NCBI GenBank assembly: GCA_002426195.1
Contig: DIOT01000047.1
Coordinates: forward strand, 166,303 to 230,302
Direction: 5' to 3'
Source of the DNA: Bacteroidales bacterium UBA5507
GTDB lineage: Bacteria; Bacteroidota; Bacteroidia; Bacteroidales; Lentimicrobiaceae
DNA: 64,000 bases
Both the position numbers and the translations under genes were made by a program. This document shows positions 34,356 to 43,152 of this stretch, piece after piece (within the stretch, counting starts at the first letter, position 1; each line of letters begins with the position of its first letter). The notes beneath the pieces were generated by a model that was given only the letters and a program-made list of their open reading frames with translations, had not been told where the DNA came from and searched no databases.

Positions 34356-36020
34356 CTACTTAGAATAAACCACTTTTCCATCAATATAAGTACGAATTAC
34401 TTTTGTGCTAGGTATTTCACGTGCATTTACCTGCATGATATCCCTGTCGAGAATAACAAAATCAGCATTCTTGCCAGGTTCAAGGCTACCTCTGCGATCT
34501 TCTTCGAAACATGCTTTAGCAGCCCAGATTGTAATACTTCTAAGTGCTTCCTGACGGGTAAGAGCATTTTCACGTTGAAAACCCTTTGATGGTTTACCTC
34601 TCAAATCTTTTCTGTCAACTGCAGCGTAAAAAGTGTAAAGCGGATTAATGTCCTCTATTGGAAAGTCGGTCCCGTTAGGTAACCAACCGTTTTCTCTCAT
34701 GAGGGTTCGGTATGCATATGCATTTCTGATTCTCCTGCCAAGTCTTTGCTTTGCCCAGGACATGTCGGATGTAGCATGTGTTGACTGCACTGAAGGAACA
34801 ATATTAAATTCTCCGAACTTATGAATATCATCAGGATGAACTATCTGAGCATGTTCCACTCTCCATCTCAAATCATTTCCTGGTAGAAGGTAATTGCTGT
34901 AAACATCCAGAACCATTCGGTTTGCCGAATCTCCGATGGCATGTGTGTTAATCTGATAACCATTATCATAAGCAACAATACACCATTTACCTAACTCTTC
35001 GGGAGTAATTGTCATAACACCATTATTTCCAGGGTCGTCGCTATATGGCCTTAACAAACAAGCTCCACGAGACCCTAACGCTCCATCCGCATAAAGTTTA
35101 ATAGAGCAAATATTCATCTTATCGCTTCTGGATGGTCCTTTCCTTATGTATTGCTCAAGGTTCGCTTCCGTGGGATTTAGCATTATATAGAATGCCATAT
35201 TGAATACATCTTCCGAATGTAAACTGTCGTATAAATCAATTAACTGACTGTCAGCTCCTGCTTCAGTAACCATCGTCAAGCCGACTTTATGACATTCGTT
35301 AGCAGAAATAACCATCATGTCAGCCATCTCTGCTCCTCTTGGTGCAGGTACCATATTCCTGAACAAATCGGCAAGAGACTCTTTAAATATACCTGTAAAC
35401 TTTCCTTTAACAACGACTGCTTCGGGAGAATCAGCCAGACTATCAGCCTTCAATCCGGCTCTTTCAATAGCTGCATTATTAACTAAAACAGCATGACCAT
35501 CAACTCGTATTAAGACAACCGGATTACCCGGGAATAAATCATTAAGCATTGAATTGTCAGGAAATTTCTGACCGGGCCAGTTATTCTGATCCCATCCTCT
35601 GCCAACAACCCATTCAGTCGGACTCTTCTTATAATATTCTTCAACAAGGTCCAGCATATGTCTTTCAGATTTTGCATCTTTAAGATCTATATACCTGTGG
35701 TTAAGGGCGTAGCCATAAAAATGACTATGAGGATCAATAAAACCCGGATAAATAGACTTGCCGCTTGCATCATACACTGAATCAGACTGATAGTAATCAT
35801 TAATGCTTATATCATCACCAACAGCAACAATAACTCCATTGTTAATTGCCATAGTTGTATGAAGCGTAAAAGCACTATCGGCAGTATAAATTACGGCGTT
35901 CCTTATAATTAAGTCAACCGTTGATTTACCATCATTGCATGCTGTAAGAATCATAGAAATGAGCATAACAACACCCAGTCGTAAAAATTCACTGTGTGTT
36001 CTATTTGGATATGTTAGCAT
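34356..36020 (-). CDS. Amidohydrolase family 3 (YtcJ-like) lipoprotein
   Basis: The 554-residue metal-dependent hydrolase has an N-terminal lipobox (ILTAC, C28), so it is probably anchored in the envelope. It contains DLIIRNAVIYTADS, the metal-binding FIDPHSHFYGY, GRGWDQNNWPG, the SIKLYADGALGSRGACL block, HAIGDSANRMVLDVY, RVEHAQIVHPDDI and GTDFPIEDINPLYTFYAAV, in order as in YtcJ-type amidohydrolases. The C-terminus has the usual GSLEPGKNADFVILDRDIM. The substrate is unknown; the family hydrolyses C-N bonds. Confidence 0.92.
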   Translation of the reverse strand: MLTYPNRTHSEFLRLGVVMLISMILTACNDGKSTVDLIIRNAVIYTADSAFTLHTTMAINNGVIVAVGDDISINDYYQSDSVYDASGKSIYPGFIDPHSHFYGYALNHRYIDLKDAKSERHMLDLVEEYYKKSPTEWVVGRGWDQNNWPGQKFPDNSMLNDLFPGNPVVLIRVDGHAVLVNNAAIERAGLKADSLADSPEAVVVKGKFTGIFKESLADLFRNMVPAPRGAEMADMMVISANECHKVGLTMVTEAGADSQLIDLYDSLHSEDVFNMAFYIMLNPTEANLEQYIRKGPSRSDKMNICSIKLYADGALGSRGACLLRPYSDDPGNNGVMTITPEELGKWCIVAYDNGYQINTHAIGDSANRMVLDVYSNYLLPGNDLRWRVEHAQIVHPDDIHKFGEFNIVPSVQSTHATSDMSWAKQRLGRRIRNAYAYRTLMRENGWLPNGTDFPIEDINPLYTFYAAVDRKDLRGKPSKGFQRENALTRQEALRSITIWAAKACFEEDRRGSLEPGKNADFVILDRDIMQVNAREIPSTKVIRTYIDGKVVYSK

Positions 36021-36185
36021 AATTTAAACACATATATGCATGATAATCAAGAGTATAAATTATTGTGATTCTCAACTATGACATACACTATTATAATTGC
36101 GAAAATAAGAAAATTTTGCATTAAATATTTTGGCAATCATCAACTGCATCTCTTGCACGTTAAATATAATTCAATCAACTTTGTA

Positions 36186-36638
36186 ATGATTAAAACCAAC
36201 ATCACTTTGATAAGAAAGTTAGTATTTTCAATTCCCGGTTATCTGAGAATAGCAGTTTTTTTATTTTTTCTGGGATTGATTGCCTTCGGTTCTCTCACAC
36301 CTCCTAAAAGTTTTCCCAAGCTATTAAGCATTCCGCATTTTGATAAAGTGGTTCATTTCCTGATGTATTTTGTTTTTTGTATTCTTGGGATCTGGGCAAA
36401 AGATAAGAGGGTATGGCAAAACTCAATATATAAAGGCACTATTCCTGTTTTACGTGACTATATATTCATTTTGTTCATTGCAATAGTGTGGGGTTTATTA
36501 ATGGAAGTAGCCCAGTTCCTTATGGGATTCGGCCGTTCATATTCAAGTTTCGACTTACTTGCTAACGCAACCGGAGCAATATCAGGTACAGTCCTATATT
36601 TCATACAGTTTAAAGGTATCGGGCAGACTAGAGCATAA
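36186..36638 (+). CDS. VanZ-like membrane protein
   Basis: The 150-residue protein has about four membrane helices and the VanZ-like pattern: FGSLTPPKSFPKLLSIPHFDKVVHFLMYFVF, then WGLLMEVAQFLMGFGRSYSSFDLLANATGAI. The D-K-x-x-H and E-x-x-Q motifs are conserved in the family. VanZ gives low-level teicoplanin resistance in enterococci, but most homologues have no known role. I use ATG 36186; an upstream in-frame start would add a long polar N-terminus. It is followed by a terminator shared with pfkA. Confidence 0.85.
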   Translation: MIKTNITLIRKLVFSIPGYLRIAVFLFFLGLIAFGSLTPPKSFPKLLSIPHFDKVVHFLMYFVFCILGIWAKDKRVWQNSIYKGTIPVLRDYIFILFIAIVWGLLMEVAQFLMGFGRSYSSFDLLANATGAISGTVLYFIQFKGIGQTRA

Positions 36639-36642
36639 AAAA

Positions 36643-36679
36643 ACAACACACTGCCCAAAAGTTCAGAGTGTTGTCTTTT
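36643..36679. terminator. Terminator shared by vanZ-like gene and pfkA
   Basis: ACAACACACTG (36643-36653) and CAGAGTGTTGT (36664-36674) pair with one A-A mismatch. The plus strand continues CTTTT and the minus strand has seven T residues, so it can act in both directions. Confidence 0.8.
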
Positions 36680-36731
36680 AGAATTAAAGTTAACCGGTAA
36701 GAATACCTGATAAACTTATTTTATTGCTTTG

Positions 36732-37826
36732 CTAGTCACCAAACGAAATACCAATTCCTCTTGCTGTGCGCATGAGAGCTGTTTCTGAATCGACCAGGTT
36801 TGGTTTTTGGATTGCCTCTTCCAGAGTTACAGAAGTAATATATGGATGGCGGTATGAAACCATTCTGCCAAATTCTCCGCTCAACACCAGTTCCATTGCT
36901 TTAACGCCATACTGAGTTGCCAGAACTCTATCGTAAGCGATAGGAACTCCACCTCGTTGTAAATGACCAAGGACTGTAGTTCTGATACTATGTTCACATC
37001 CGGCAGTTTTTAGTTCCTCTTCAAGACGGAAACCAACACCACCCAGACGAATATTCTCATAACCTACTTCCTTACTGCTTGTTGCAACAATATCACCCTG
37101 AATATTACGAGCACCTTCAGCAACAACAATATTAATAAAGCCTCTGCCTTTTACAAACCTGCTCTCTATTTTTTCCAATACTTTATTGATGTCGTAAGGG
37201 AACTCAGGAAGCAAACACAATTCAGCTCCACCGGCAACTGCAGCATTAAGAGCAATCCAACCGGCATTTCTTCCCATAACCTCAAGAATTTGAACTCTGT
37301 TGTGACTTGCAGCAGTAGTTACAAGTTTATCAACAGCTTCGGTTGCTATCTGAATCGCTGTCTGGAATCCGAAAGTAGCATCTGTAGCCGATAAATCATT
37401 ATCAATAGTCTTTGGAACTCCAATAATATTTAATCCCTGCTCAAATAAACGCTGTGAAATTCTTTGAGAACCATCACCACCTATGTTTATAACAGCATCA
37501 ATACCCATGTATTGAATTTTCCTTATCATTTCATCCGAACGGTCAACTGCAATGTAAGTTCCATCTTTTTGCCGAACCGGCCAGGCAAATGGACCGCCTT
37601 TGTTAGTTGTTTGAAGAATGGTTCCTCCCTGATAATGGATCCCCGAAACTGCTTTCTCATCAAGAACAACGATTTCAGTTGGTTCTCTCAGGATACCATT
37701 AAATGCCTCAATACTTCCTACCACTTCCCAGTCTTTTTCCTTTGCAGCTCTCTTAACAATTGCTCTGATAACGGCATTTAAGCCGGGGCAATCACCTCCT
37801 CCTGTCAATACTAATACCCTATTCAT
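36732..37826 (-). CDS. pfkA: 6-phosphofructokinase, mixed ATP/PPi signature
   Basis: The 364-residue enzyme phosphorylates fructose 6-phosphate. Visible motifs are LTGGGDCPGLNAVIRAIV, the phosphoryl-donor site G116-G-D-G119-S, PKTIDND with K139, MGRNAGWIAL, and LGHLQRGGVP. A glycine at the 119 position is typical of ATP enzymes, while a lysine at the 139 position is typical of PPi enzymes; this pair marks the group III clade. ATP is the more likely donor, since the Gly/Asp position is the stronger determinant, but reversibility is possible. It diverges from mgsA, and each has its own -7 box. Confidence 0.94.
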   Translation of the reverse strand: MNRVLVLTGGGDCPGLNAVIRAIVKRAAKEKDWEVVGSIEAFNGILREPTEIVVLDEKAVSGIHYQGGTILQTTNKGGPFAWPVRQKDGTYIAVDRSDEMIRKIQYMGIDAVINIGGDGSQRISQRLFEQGLNIIGVPKTIDNDLSATDATFGFQTAIQIATEAVDKLVTTAASHNRVQILEVMGRNAGWIALNAAVAGGAELCLLPEFPYDINKVLEKIESRFVKGRGFINIVVAEGARNIQGDIVATSSKEVGYENIRLGGVGFRLEEELKTAGCEHSIRTTVLGHLQRGGVPIAYDRVLATQYGVKAMELVLSGEFGRMVSYRHPYITSVTLEEAIQKPNLVDSETALMRTARGIGISFGD

Positions 37827-37880
37827 TGAATGGCTTTTAGTGAATAATTAATGTTTATTTTGAGTTAAAAAAAATCGGTG

Positions 37881-37888
37881 CAAAAATA
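37881..37888 (-). promoter_or_regulatory. -7 box of pfkA
   Basis: TATTTTTG on the minus strand fits TAnnTTTG, 54 bp before the pfkA ATG. Confidence 0.6.
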
Positions 37889-37920
37889 ATCATAATTAAG
37901 TTTCCATTGACGTGTCATCA

Positions 37921-37946
37921 ATATTCGGTCACACCATATTTGGTCA
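37921..37946. repeat. Paired 11-bp direct repeats between pfkA and mgsA
   Basis: ATATTCGGTCA (37921-37931) and ATATTTGGTCA (37936-37946) differ at one base and are offset by 15 bp. They lie between the divergent -7 boxes at 37881 and 37961, a position suited to a shared regulator. Confidence 0.55.
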
Positions 37947-37960
37947 AACATATAAATCAC

Positions 37961-37968
37961 TATTTTTG
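37961..37968 (+). promoter_or_regulatory. -7 box of mgsA
   Basis: TATTTTTG fits TAnnTTTG, 17 bp before the mgsA ATG. Confidence 0.65.
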
Positions 37969-37985
37969 TTACTTTATAATCAAAA

Positions 37986-38465
37986 ATGAAAAAGAACAAA
38001 ACCATTGCAATTGTTGCTCATGATAACAGAAAACTCGACCTTATTGAATGGGTCGAATTTAATGCAGCAAGTTTAATCAGGCATAAAATAGTATGCACAG
38101 GCACTACCGGTAGATTACTTGAAGAAAAGTTAAGAAGTAAACTTGATGAGCACGAACTGAAAGAATTTGAGATCATTAAGCTTAAATCCGGCCCACTGGG
38201 GGGCGATCAGCAATTGGGAAGCCTGATTGTTAATGGTGATATCGATGTTATGATCTTTTTCTGGGATCCCATGATGCCTCAGGCTCATGATGTTGATGTT
38301 AAAGCTCTGCTCAGAATTACAGTTCTGTATAATATTCCAACCGCCTGTAACCGGTCAACTGCCGATTTTCTGATTTCATCTGTCCTGTTTGATGGAGAAT
38401 ATCTCAGGAAGCTTCATGATTATTCCGACTATATAAACCGCGATCTGGAATCAGGTAATGACTAA
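37986..38465 (+). CDS. mgsA: Methylglyoxal synthase
   Basis: The 159-residue enzyme converts dihydroxyacetone phosphate to methylglyoxal and phosphate, a bypass of lower glycolysis. The active site is readable: VAHDNRK (H12, D13), CTGTTGR for phosphate binding, SGPLGGDQQLG with the catalytic aspartate, and FFWDPMMPQAHDVDVKALLR. It diverges from pfkA, linking the entry and overflow of glycolysis in one intergenic region. Confidence 0.96.
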   Translation: MKKNKTIAIVAHDNRKLDLIEWVEFNAASLIRHKIVCTGTTGRLLEEKLRSKLDEHELKEFEIIKLKSGPLGGDQQLGSLIVNGDIDVMIFFWDPMMPQAHDVDVKALLRITVLYNIPTACNRSTADFLISSVLFDGEYLRKLHDYSDYINRDLESGND

Positions 38466-38526
38466 ACTTATTTCCACTATAATATATTCACAACTAACTA
38501 TTTCGTAGTATTATAAATTAATCCTT

Positions 38527-39855
38527 ATGAAGCTTAAATTCTTAGCGGCTCTGACAATTTGTATTGCACTGATTTCAGTTCATACTGTCGAGGCTCAAAA
38601 CAAAGTTGAATTCAGGGAGTATGACCTTCCAAATGGGTTACATGTTATTCTGCACAAGGATAATTCAACACCCATTGTTGCAGTAACAATTTCCTATCAT
38701 GTCGGATCAAAAAACGAAGACCCGCAAAGAACCGGTTTTGCTCATTTTTTCGAACATCTGATGTTTGAAGGTAGTGAATATATTGATCGGGGGGAATTTG
38801 ATATTATTGCTATGAATGCAGGTGCACAATTAAATGCAAACACTTCATTCGACAGAACATTCTATTATTTATTACTTCCCTCAAACCAGATTGAGCTTGG
38901 TTTATGGATGGAATCAGAAAGAATGCTGCATCTTAGAATCGACAGTATTGGTGTTGAAAGCCAACGCAGTGTTGTTAAAGAAGAACGCAAGCAATCATAC
39001 GAGAACCAGCCTTATGGCTCTTTAATGGAGAAAGTATTCTCAAATTCTTACTCTGAACACCCTTACAGGTGGACTCCTATAGGAACGGCTGAATCTATAA
39101 ACAATGCAACCCTGGAAGAATTTATGGAGTTCCACTCTATTTATTACGTACCAAATAATGCAACTCTTTCTATAGCCGGCGATATAGAATATGACCAAAC
39201 AATTGCTCTCGTTGAGAAGTATTTTTCAGATATTCCAAAAGGAACCAAAGAAATAAAAAGACCTAACATTGTTGAACCGGTCTTACCTATAGAAAAAAGA
39301 GATACGATTTACGATAATATTCAAATGCCTCTTGTTGCACAGGCTTATCATATTCCTGCTATGGGCACTCCCGACCACTATGCTTTGAGCATGCTTACCA
39401 CTCTTCTTTCAGGAGGTGAAAGTTCCCGCTTTAATAAATCGATAGTCGACAAACAACAAAAAGCATTATTTGTGGGAGCTTTTCCAATGCCATTGGAAGA
39501 TCCTGGACTTTTTATAGCTTTTGGTATTACCAATATAGGGGTTGAACCATCTGAATTAGAAAGCTCAATTGATGTTGAAATTGAGAAGGCTCAAAAGGAA
39601 CTATTGACTGATAAGGAATTTGAAAAACTCCGAAATCAGGTAGAAGTAGATTTTGTTACCCGGAACTCTACTATGGCAGGAATTGCTGAGAGCCTTTCTG
39701 ATTACCACATTTACTATAAAGATGCAAACCTTATAAATACTGAATTACAGAGATACATGAGTGTAACTAAAGAAGATATACAAAGGGTTGCTAACCAATA
39801 TCTTACAAAAGACAAAAGGGTAGTTCTTTATTATCTTCCAAAACAAACCATGTAA
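38527..39855 (+). CDS. M16 family zinc peptidase, catalytic subunit
   Basis: The 442-residue protein has a signal peptide (about 1-23, HTVEAQ). The inverted zinc motif is H73-F-F-E76-H77 (HFFEHLMFEG), with the third ligand glutamate in the EERKQSYENQPYG segment. The C-terminal half has LLSGGESSRFNKSIV. In two-chain M16B peptidases this chain supplies the zinc site. The next gene, 12 bp downstream, encodes the partner, so a periplasmic heterodimer is likely. Confidence 0.93.
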   Translation: MKLKFLAALTICIALISVHTVEAQNKVEFREYDLPNGLHVILHKDNSTPIVAVTISYHVGSKNEDPQRTGFAHFFEHLMFEGSEYIDRGEFDIIAMNAGAQLNANTSFDRTFYYLLLPSNQIELGLWMESERMLHLRIDSIGVESQRSVVKEERKQSYENQPYGSLMEKVFSNSYSEHPYRWTPIGTAESINNATLEEFMEFHSIYYVPNNATLSIAGDIEYDQTIALVEKYFSDIPKGTKEIKRPNIVEPVLPIEKRDTIYDNIQMPLVAQAYHIPAMGTPDHYALSMLTTLLSGGESSRFNKSIVDKQQKALFVGAFPMPLEDPGLFIAFGITNIGVEPSELESSIDVEIEKAQKELLTDKEFEKLRNQVEVDFVTRNSTMAGIAESLSDYHIYYKDANLINTELQRYMSVTKEDIQRVANQYLTKDKRVVLYYLPKQTM

Positions 39856-39867
39856 AAAACCATTGCC

Positions 39868-41973
39868 ATGAAAAAGAACATAATAATAACCATACTTGTA
39901 ATTTCAGCGTTTTTACCGTCTTTTATTACTGCTCAAACTAAAACATCTGCGAAATCGGGTGCCCAGAAAGAGAAACTCGACAGAAGTATTCGTCCTCAAC
40001 CGGGTCCTGCACCTGTTATCAATATAGGTGAGTATTCATCTTTCACATTGGATAATGGTTTGAAAGTTTTCGTTGTAGAAAATCATAAAATACCTCGTGT
40101 ATCCTATTCATTGACTATCGATTACACTCCTGTAAAAGAAGGTGAAATGGCAGGTTTAGCTGATATAACAGGACAAATGCTGCGTACCGGAACAACAAAC
40201 CTATCAAAAGATGAACTGGATGAAGAAATTGACTTTATCGGTGCCAGCTTATATACCAATTCAGATGGAATGTATGCCTCGGGACTCAAAAAGCACAATG
40301 AAAAATTGCTTCAGCTCATGTCAGATATATTGTTAAATCCCTCATTTGCTTCTGAAGAGCTTGAAAAAATAAGAACCAGAACCCTTACTGCACTTGAAAC
40401 CGAAAAAACTGAACCGGGGGCTATAAGCAACAGGGTTGGACAGCGATTAGTATATGGAGAAGTCCATCCATATGGTGAATCAATGAACGAAAATTCTGTT
40501 AAGAGCATTACCATTGATGCATGTAAAAACTTCTATAGTAGTTACTTTCAACCACAGATATCTTACATGGCTATTGTTGGAGACATTACACTAGACGAAG
40601 CTAAAGCAGATATTGAGAAATATTTCAGTTCATGGCCAAAAGGAACCGTTCCTGCTTCAACACTTGCTATGCCTGCTCAACCATCTTCAAATGTGGTAGC
40701 AATAGTCGACCGCCCCGGAGCTGTGCAAACAACTCTGAGCATTAGTTATCCTGTTGATCTTAAGCCTGGTACGCCTGAAGCAATAAAAGCCAGTGTTGCA
40801 AATACAATCCTTGGAGGAGGCTCTTTCCGCTTATTCAATAACCTCAGAGAGAATAAAGGATTTACTTATGGAGCATATTCACGATTAGCATCTGACAAAT
40901 ATGTAGGTATTTTCAGAGCGTATACCGAAATCAGGAATTCGGTTACTGACAGTGCTATTAATGAAATTTTATTTGAAATGAACCGCTTGTGCAATGAACC
41001 GGTTCCTTCCGATGAATTATCGCTGGTTAAAAATTATATCGGAGGTAATTTTGCTCTAAGTCTCGAGAATCCTTCAACAATTGCCAATTTTGCTATTAAT
41101 ACTGCCAGATATAATCTCCCGCAGGACTATTATACTAACTATCTGAAAAATTTATCATTAGTCTCAGCAGAGGACGTAAGCGAGATTGCTGCAAAATATA
41201 TTAAGCCTGCAAACTGCTACATCCTGGCTGTTGGAAATGCTGCGGAAATTGCTCCACGTCTTCAGTCTTTTTCAAAACTTCCGGTAAAATATTTTGATTT
41301 TGAAGGCAAAGAATATGATCCTTCAAAGAAATTAAAACCGGCACCTGAAGGTGTGACGGTACTGAGCATTAATGAAGCTTATATAGAGGCATTAGGGGGA
41401 AGAAAAGTACTGAGTAAAGTGAAAGACGTTACTTTAAATGCCACAACAAATTTACAGGGAATGACCATTGGATTTGATATTTACAGAAAAGCTCCCAATA
41501 AGTATATGATGAAACTTGGCGCGGGTGAGATGGTATTCCAACAAGTTATTTATGATGGTGCAGAAGCTGTTATTAAATCACCAATGGGTGGAGGAGACCA
41601 GAAACTTGAAGGAGAAGAGCTTGAGAACTATAAGTACGAAGCAATACTTAATCCTGAGCTTAGATATGACGAACTCGGAATTAAACTTGAATTGATGGGT
41701 ATTGAGACTATTGATGAAACAGATGCATACAAAGTAGTTATCACTCTTCCTAATGGTAAAAGCAATACCAGATATTTTGATATAACCAGTAATCTATTAA
41801 TCAGAGAAACAAGTGATCAGGGGCAGGTGGATTACAAAGATTATCGTGTTGTGGACAAAATAAAGTTCCCTTATTCAATTAAACAAGCCATGGGCCCGCA
41901 ATTGATTGAACTCAATGTTATCGGTATTAAGATAAATAGTGGACTCAAGGATGACATTTTTACGATTATGTAA
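39868..41973 (+). CDS. M16 family partner subunit without zinc motif, with C-terminal extension
   Basis: The 701-residue protein has a signal peptide (about 1-22, FITAQ). Where the active chain has HxxEH, this one reads GLADITGQMLRTGT near residue 97, so zinc binding is lost. The substrate-binding R/Y region is present (LRENKGFTYGAYSRL, near 330). This matches the regulatory chain of M16B heterodimers. About 220 extra residues follow (from about 480), including a LolA-like beta-rich stretch (NLQGMTIGFDIYRKAPNKY); this fusion is a Bacteroidota habit. A terminator follows at 42001. Confidence 0.9.
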   Translation: MKKNIIITILVISAFLPSFITAQTKTSAKSGAQKEKLDRSIRPQPGPAPVINIGEYSSFTLDNGLKVFVVENHKIPRVSYSLTIDYTPVKEGEMAGLADITGQMLRTGTTNLSKDELDEEIDFIGASLYTNSDGMYASGLKKHNEKLLQLMSDILLNPSFASEELEKIRTRTLTALETEKTEPGAISNRVGQRLVYGEVHPYGESMNENSVKSITIDACKNFYSSYFQPQISYMAIVGDITLDEAKADIEKYFSSWPKGTVPASTLAMPAQPSSNVVAIVDRPGAVQTTLSISYPVDLKPGTPEAIKASVANTILGGGSFRLFNNLRENKGFTYGAYSRLASDKYVGIFRAYTEIRNSVTDSAINEILFEMNRLCNEPVPSDELSLVKNYIGGNFALSLENPSTIANFAINTARYNLPQDYYTNYLKNLSLVSAEDVSEIAAKYIKPANCYILAVGNAAEIAPRLQSFSKLPVKYFDFEGKEYDPSKKLKPAPEGVTVLSINEAYIEALGGRKVLSKVKDVTLNATTNLQGMTIGFDIYRKAPNKYMMKLGAGEMVFQQVIYDGAEAVIKSPMGGGDQKLEGEELENYKYEAILNPELRYDELGIKLELMGIETIDETDAYKVVITLPNGKSNTRYFDITSNLLIRETSDQGQVDYKDYRVVDKIKFPYSIKQAMGPQLIELNVIGIKINSGLKDDIFTIM

Positions 41974-42000
41974 AGAATAATTCTTTAACTCTTTACTATC

Positions 42001-42028
42001 AAAGGATGCTTTTGAAGCATCCTTTTTT
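42001..42028 (+). terminator. Terminator of M16 operon
   Basis: AAAGGATGCTT (42001-42011) and AAGCATCCTTT (42015-42025) form a stem with a tight loop, followed by T residues. Confidence 0.9.
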
Positions 42029-42332
42029 TATTTCCCGGATTATCTGAATATCATTATGATAATGTTAATGATAAACTATATGTTTACATAGTTTTAGCTT
42101 AAAATTAACTTAGATATCATTTAGGCAAATAGTATCTTAACCGTAATTTTACCGTATGTTTACCGTAAGTTTACCGTAAGTGAACCCCTATTCTATCTAT
42201 TATTTCTTCCAGGCCAGGCAAATTAATGTTGCAGTATTTTGCATGACAAACATCTTATTTAATTATACGTTACATTGATACGGGAGATGAGAGACATGAC
42301 TAACAAAGTACAAACCACTAAAACATTTTAAA
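42026..42332. other. Intergenic region with dyad and phased repeats
   Basis: The 307 bp before the SRPBCC gene hold no credible reading frame. They contain a 7-bp dyad (AAACTAT at 42073-42079, ATAGTTT at 42088-42094) and four 11-bp direct repeats at 42137-42180. No clear TAnnTTTG box is seen before 42333, which suggests activator-dependent or alternative-sigma transcription of the downstream gene. Confidence 0.6.
42137..42180. repeat. Four tandem 11-bp direct repeats
   Basis: Copies start at 42137, 42148, 42159 and 42170, with consensus TTTACCGTAAG; the last two are identical and the first two carry one or two changes each. A period of 11 places each copy on the same face of the helix, as in OmpR/PhoB-type response-regulator sites. 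Confidence 0.75.
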
Positions 42333-43004
42333 ATGAACGATAAAACTTGTTGTGGGCTAAAAAGAAATGTCGGCCCCACTGACCGTATAGTATCAATTGC
42401 AGCCGGCTCAGTTTTGCTGGTTAGTGCTCTGACAACTAAACGATTAAACAAATTACAACTCTTAGCTTCGGGTTACCTGTTCTTCAGAGCTTTCAGCGGT
42501 CATTGTTTTACTTATGATCTTTTGAACACCGACTCTCTGGAGGAACCCACAAAACATCTGTCAATCAAGGCGTCAGTGACAATCAATCGGTCGCCATCGG
42601 AAGTCTACAATTTCTGGCGCAGACTTGAAAACCTTCCGCTGTTTATGGAGCATCTTGAATTGGTAAATCAAATTGACAACAAGCTGTCGGAGTGGACAGC
42701 CAAAGTACCGGGCAATCTTACAACTATAAGCTGGAGGGCTAACATTATAAAAGAAATTCCCGATAGGCATATCAGTTGGCACTCTCTTCCAAATTCCGAT
42801 ATAGAAAATTATGGGACAGTCAATTTTATGGAATCCGGTGTTAATATGACACAAGTAGATGCTGAAATATCTTATAGAGCGCCAGGCGGAATAATTGGTG
42901 AGAATGTGGGTAAACTCCTTACTCCTATCTTTAAATCAATGGTTAAAAAAGACATCCTGAATCTGAAACATTATATGGAGACCGGACAGAATCCAACAAT
43001 TTAA
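42333..43004 (+). CDS. DUF2892 membrane domain fused to SRPBCC lipid-binding-like domain
   Basis: The 223-residue protein has a DUF2892/YgaP-like start (residues 1-65: KRNVGPTDRIVSIAAGSVLL, two short membrane helices, then FRAFSGHC). It is followed by an SRPBCC/polyketide-cyclase-like domain (about 75-215: ASVTINRSPSEVYNFWRRLENLPLFMEHL, EIPDRHISWHSLPNSDIENYG). Such fusions are found near stress genes in several phyla; the domain may bind a lipid or small hydrophobic ligand at the membrane. Function is unproven. It is monocistronic, with unusual repeats upstream and a terminator downstream. Confidence 0.83.
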   Translation: MNDKTCCGLKRNVGPTDRIVSIAAGSVLLVSALTTKRLNKLQLLASGYLFFRAFSGHCFTYDLLNTDSLEEPTKHLSIKASVTINRSPSEVYNFWRRLENLPLFMEHLELVNQIDNKLSEWTAKVPGNLTTISWRANIIKEIPDRHISWHSLPNSDIENYGTVNFMESGVNMTQVDAEISYRAPGGIIGENVGKLLTPIFKSMVKKDILNLKHYMETGQNPTI

Positions 43005-43036
43005 TTAAATCCGTAACCTGCCTGTTTAATTAATAG

Positions 43037-43066
43037 AAAACCACCTAATCCCGGGTGGTTTTATTC
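43037..43066 (+). terminator. Terminator of SRPBCC gene
   Basis: AAAACCACC (43037-43045) and GGTGGTTTT (43054-43062) form a 9-bp stem with a T-rich tail. Confidence 0.82.
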
Positions 43067-43102
43067 TTGTAATAATGAAAACTATTAATTGCAATTAATT
43101 TC

Positions 43103-43110
43103 TATTTTTG
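43103..43110 (+). promoter_or_regulatory. -7 box of GH13 gene
   Basis: TATTTTTG fits TAnnTTTG, 42 bp before the ATG at 43153. Confidence 0.55.
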
Positions 43111-43152
43111 TTAAATAAACAGGTATTGTATCTCATCACTAAACTTAAAAAT

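Noticed and set aside
36078..36185. N-terminal extension of the VanZ-like protein
   Set aside because: The added 36 residues are polar and unlike the family; the internal ATG at 36186 directly precedes the first conserved helix.
42137..42180. Short CRISPR-like array
   Set aside because: Units are 11 bp, contiguous and without unique spacers; no cas genes occur in the window.
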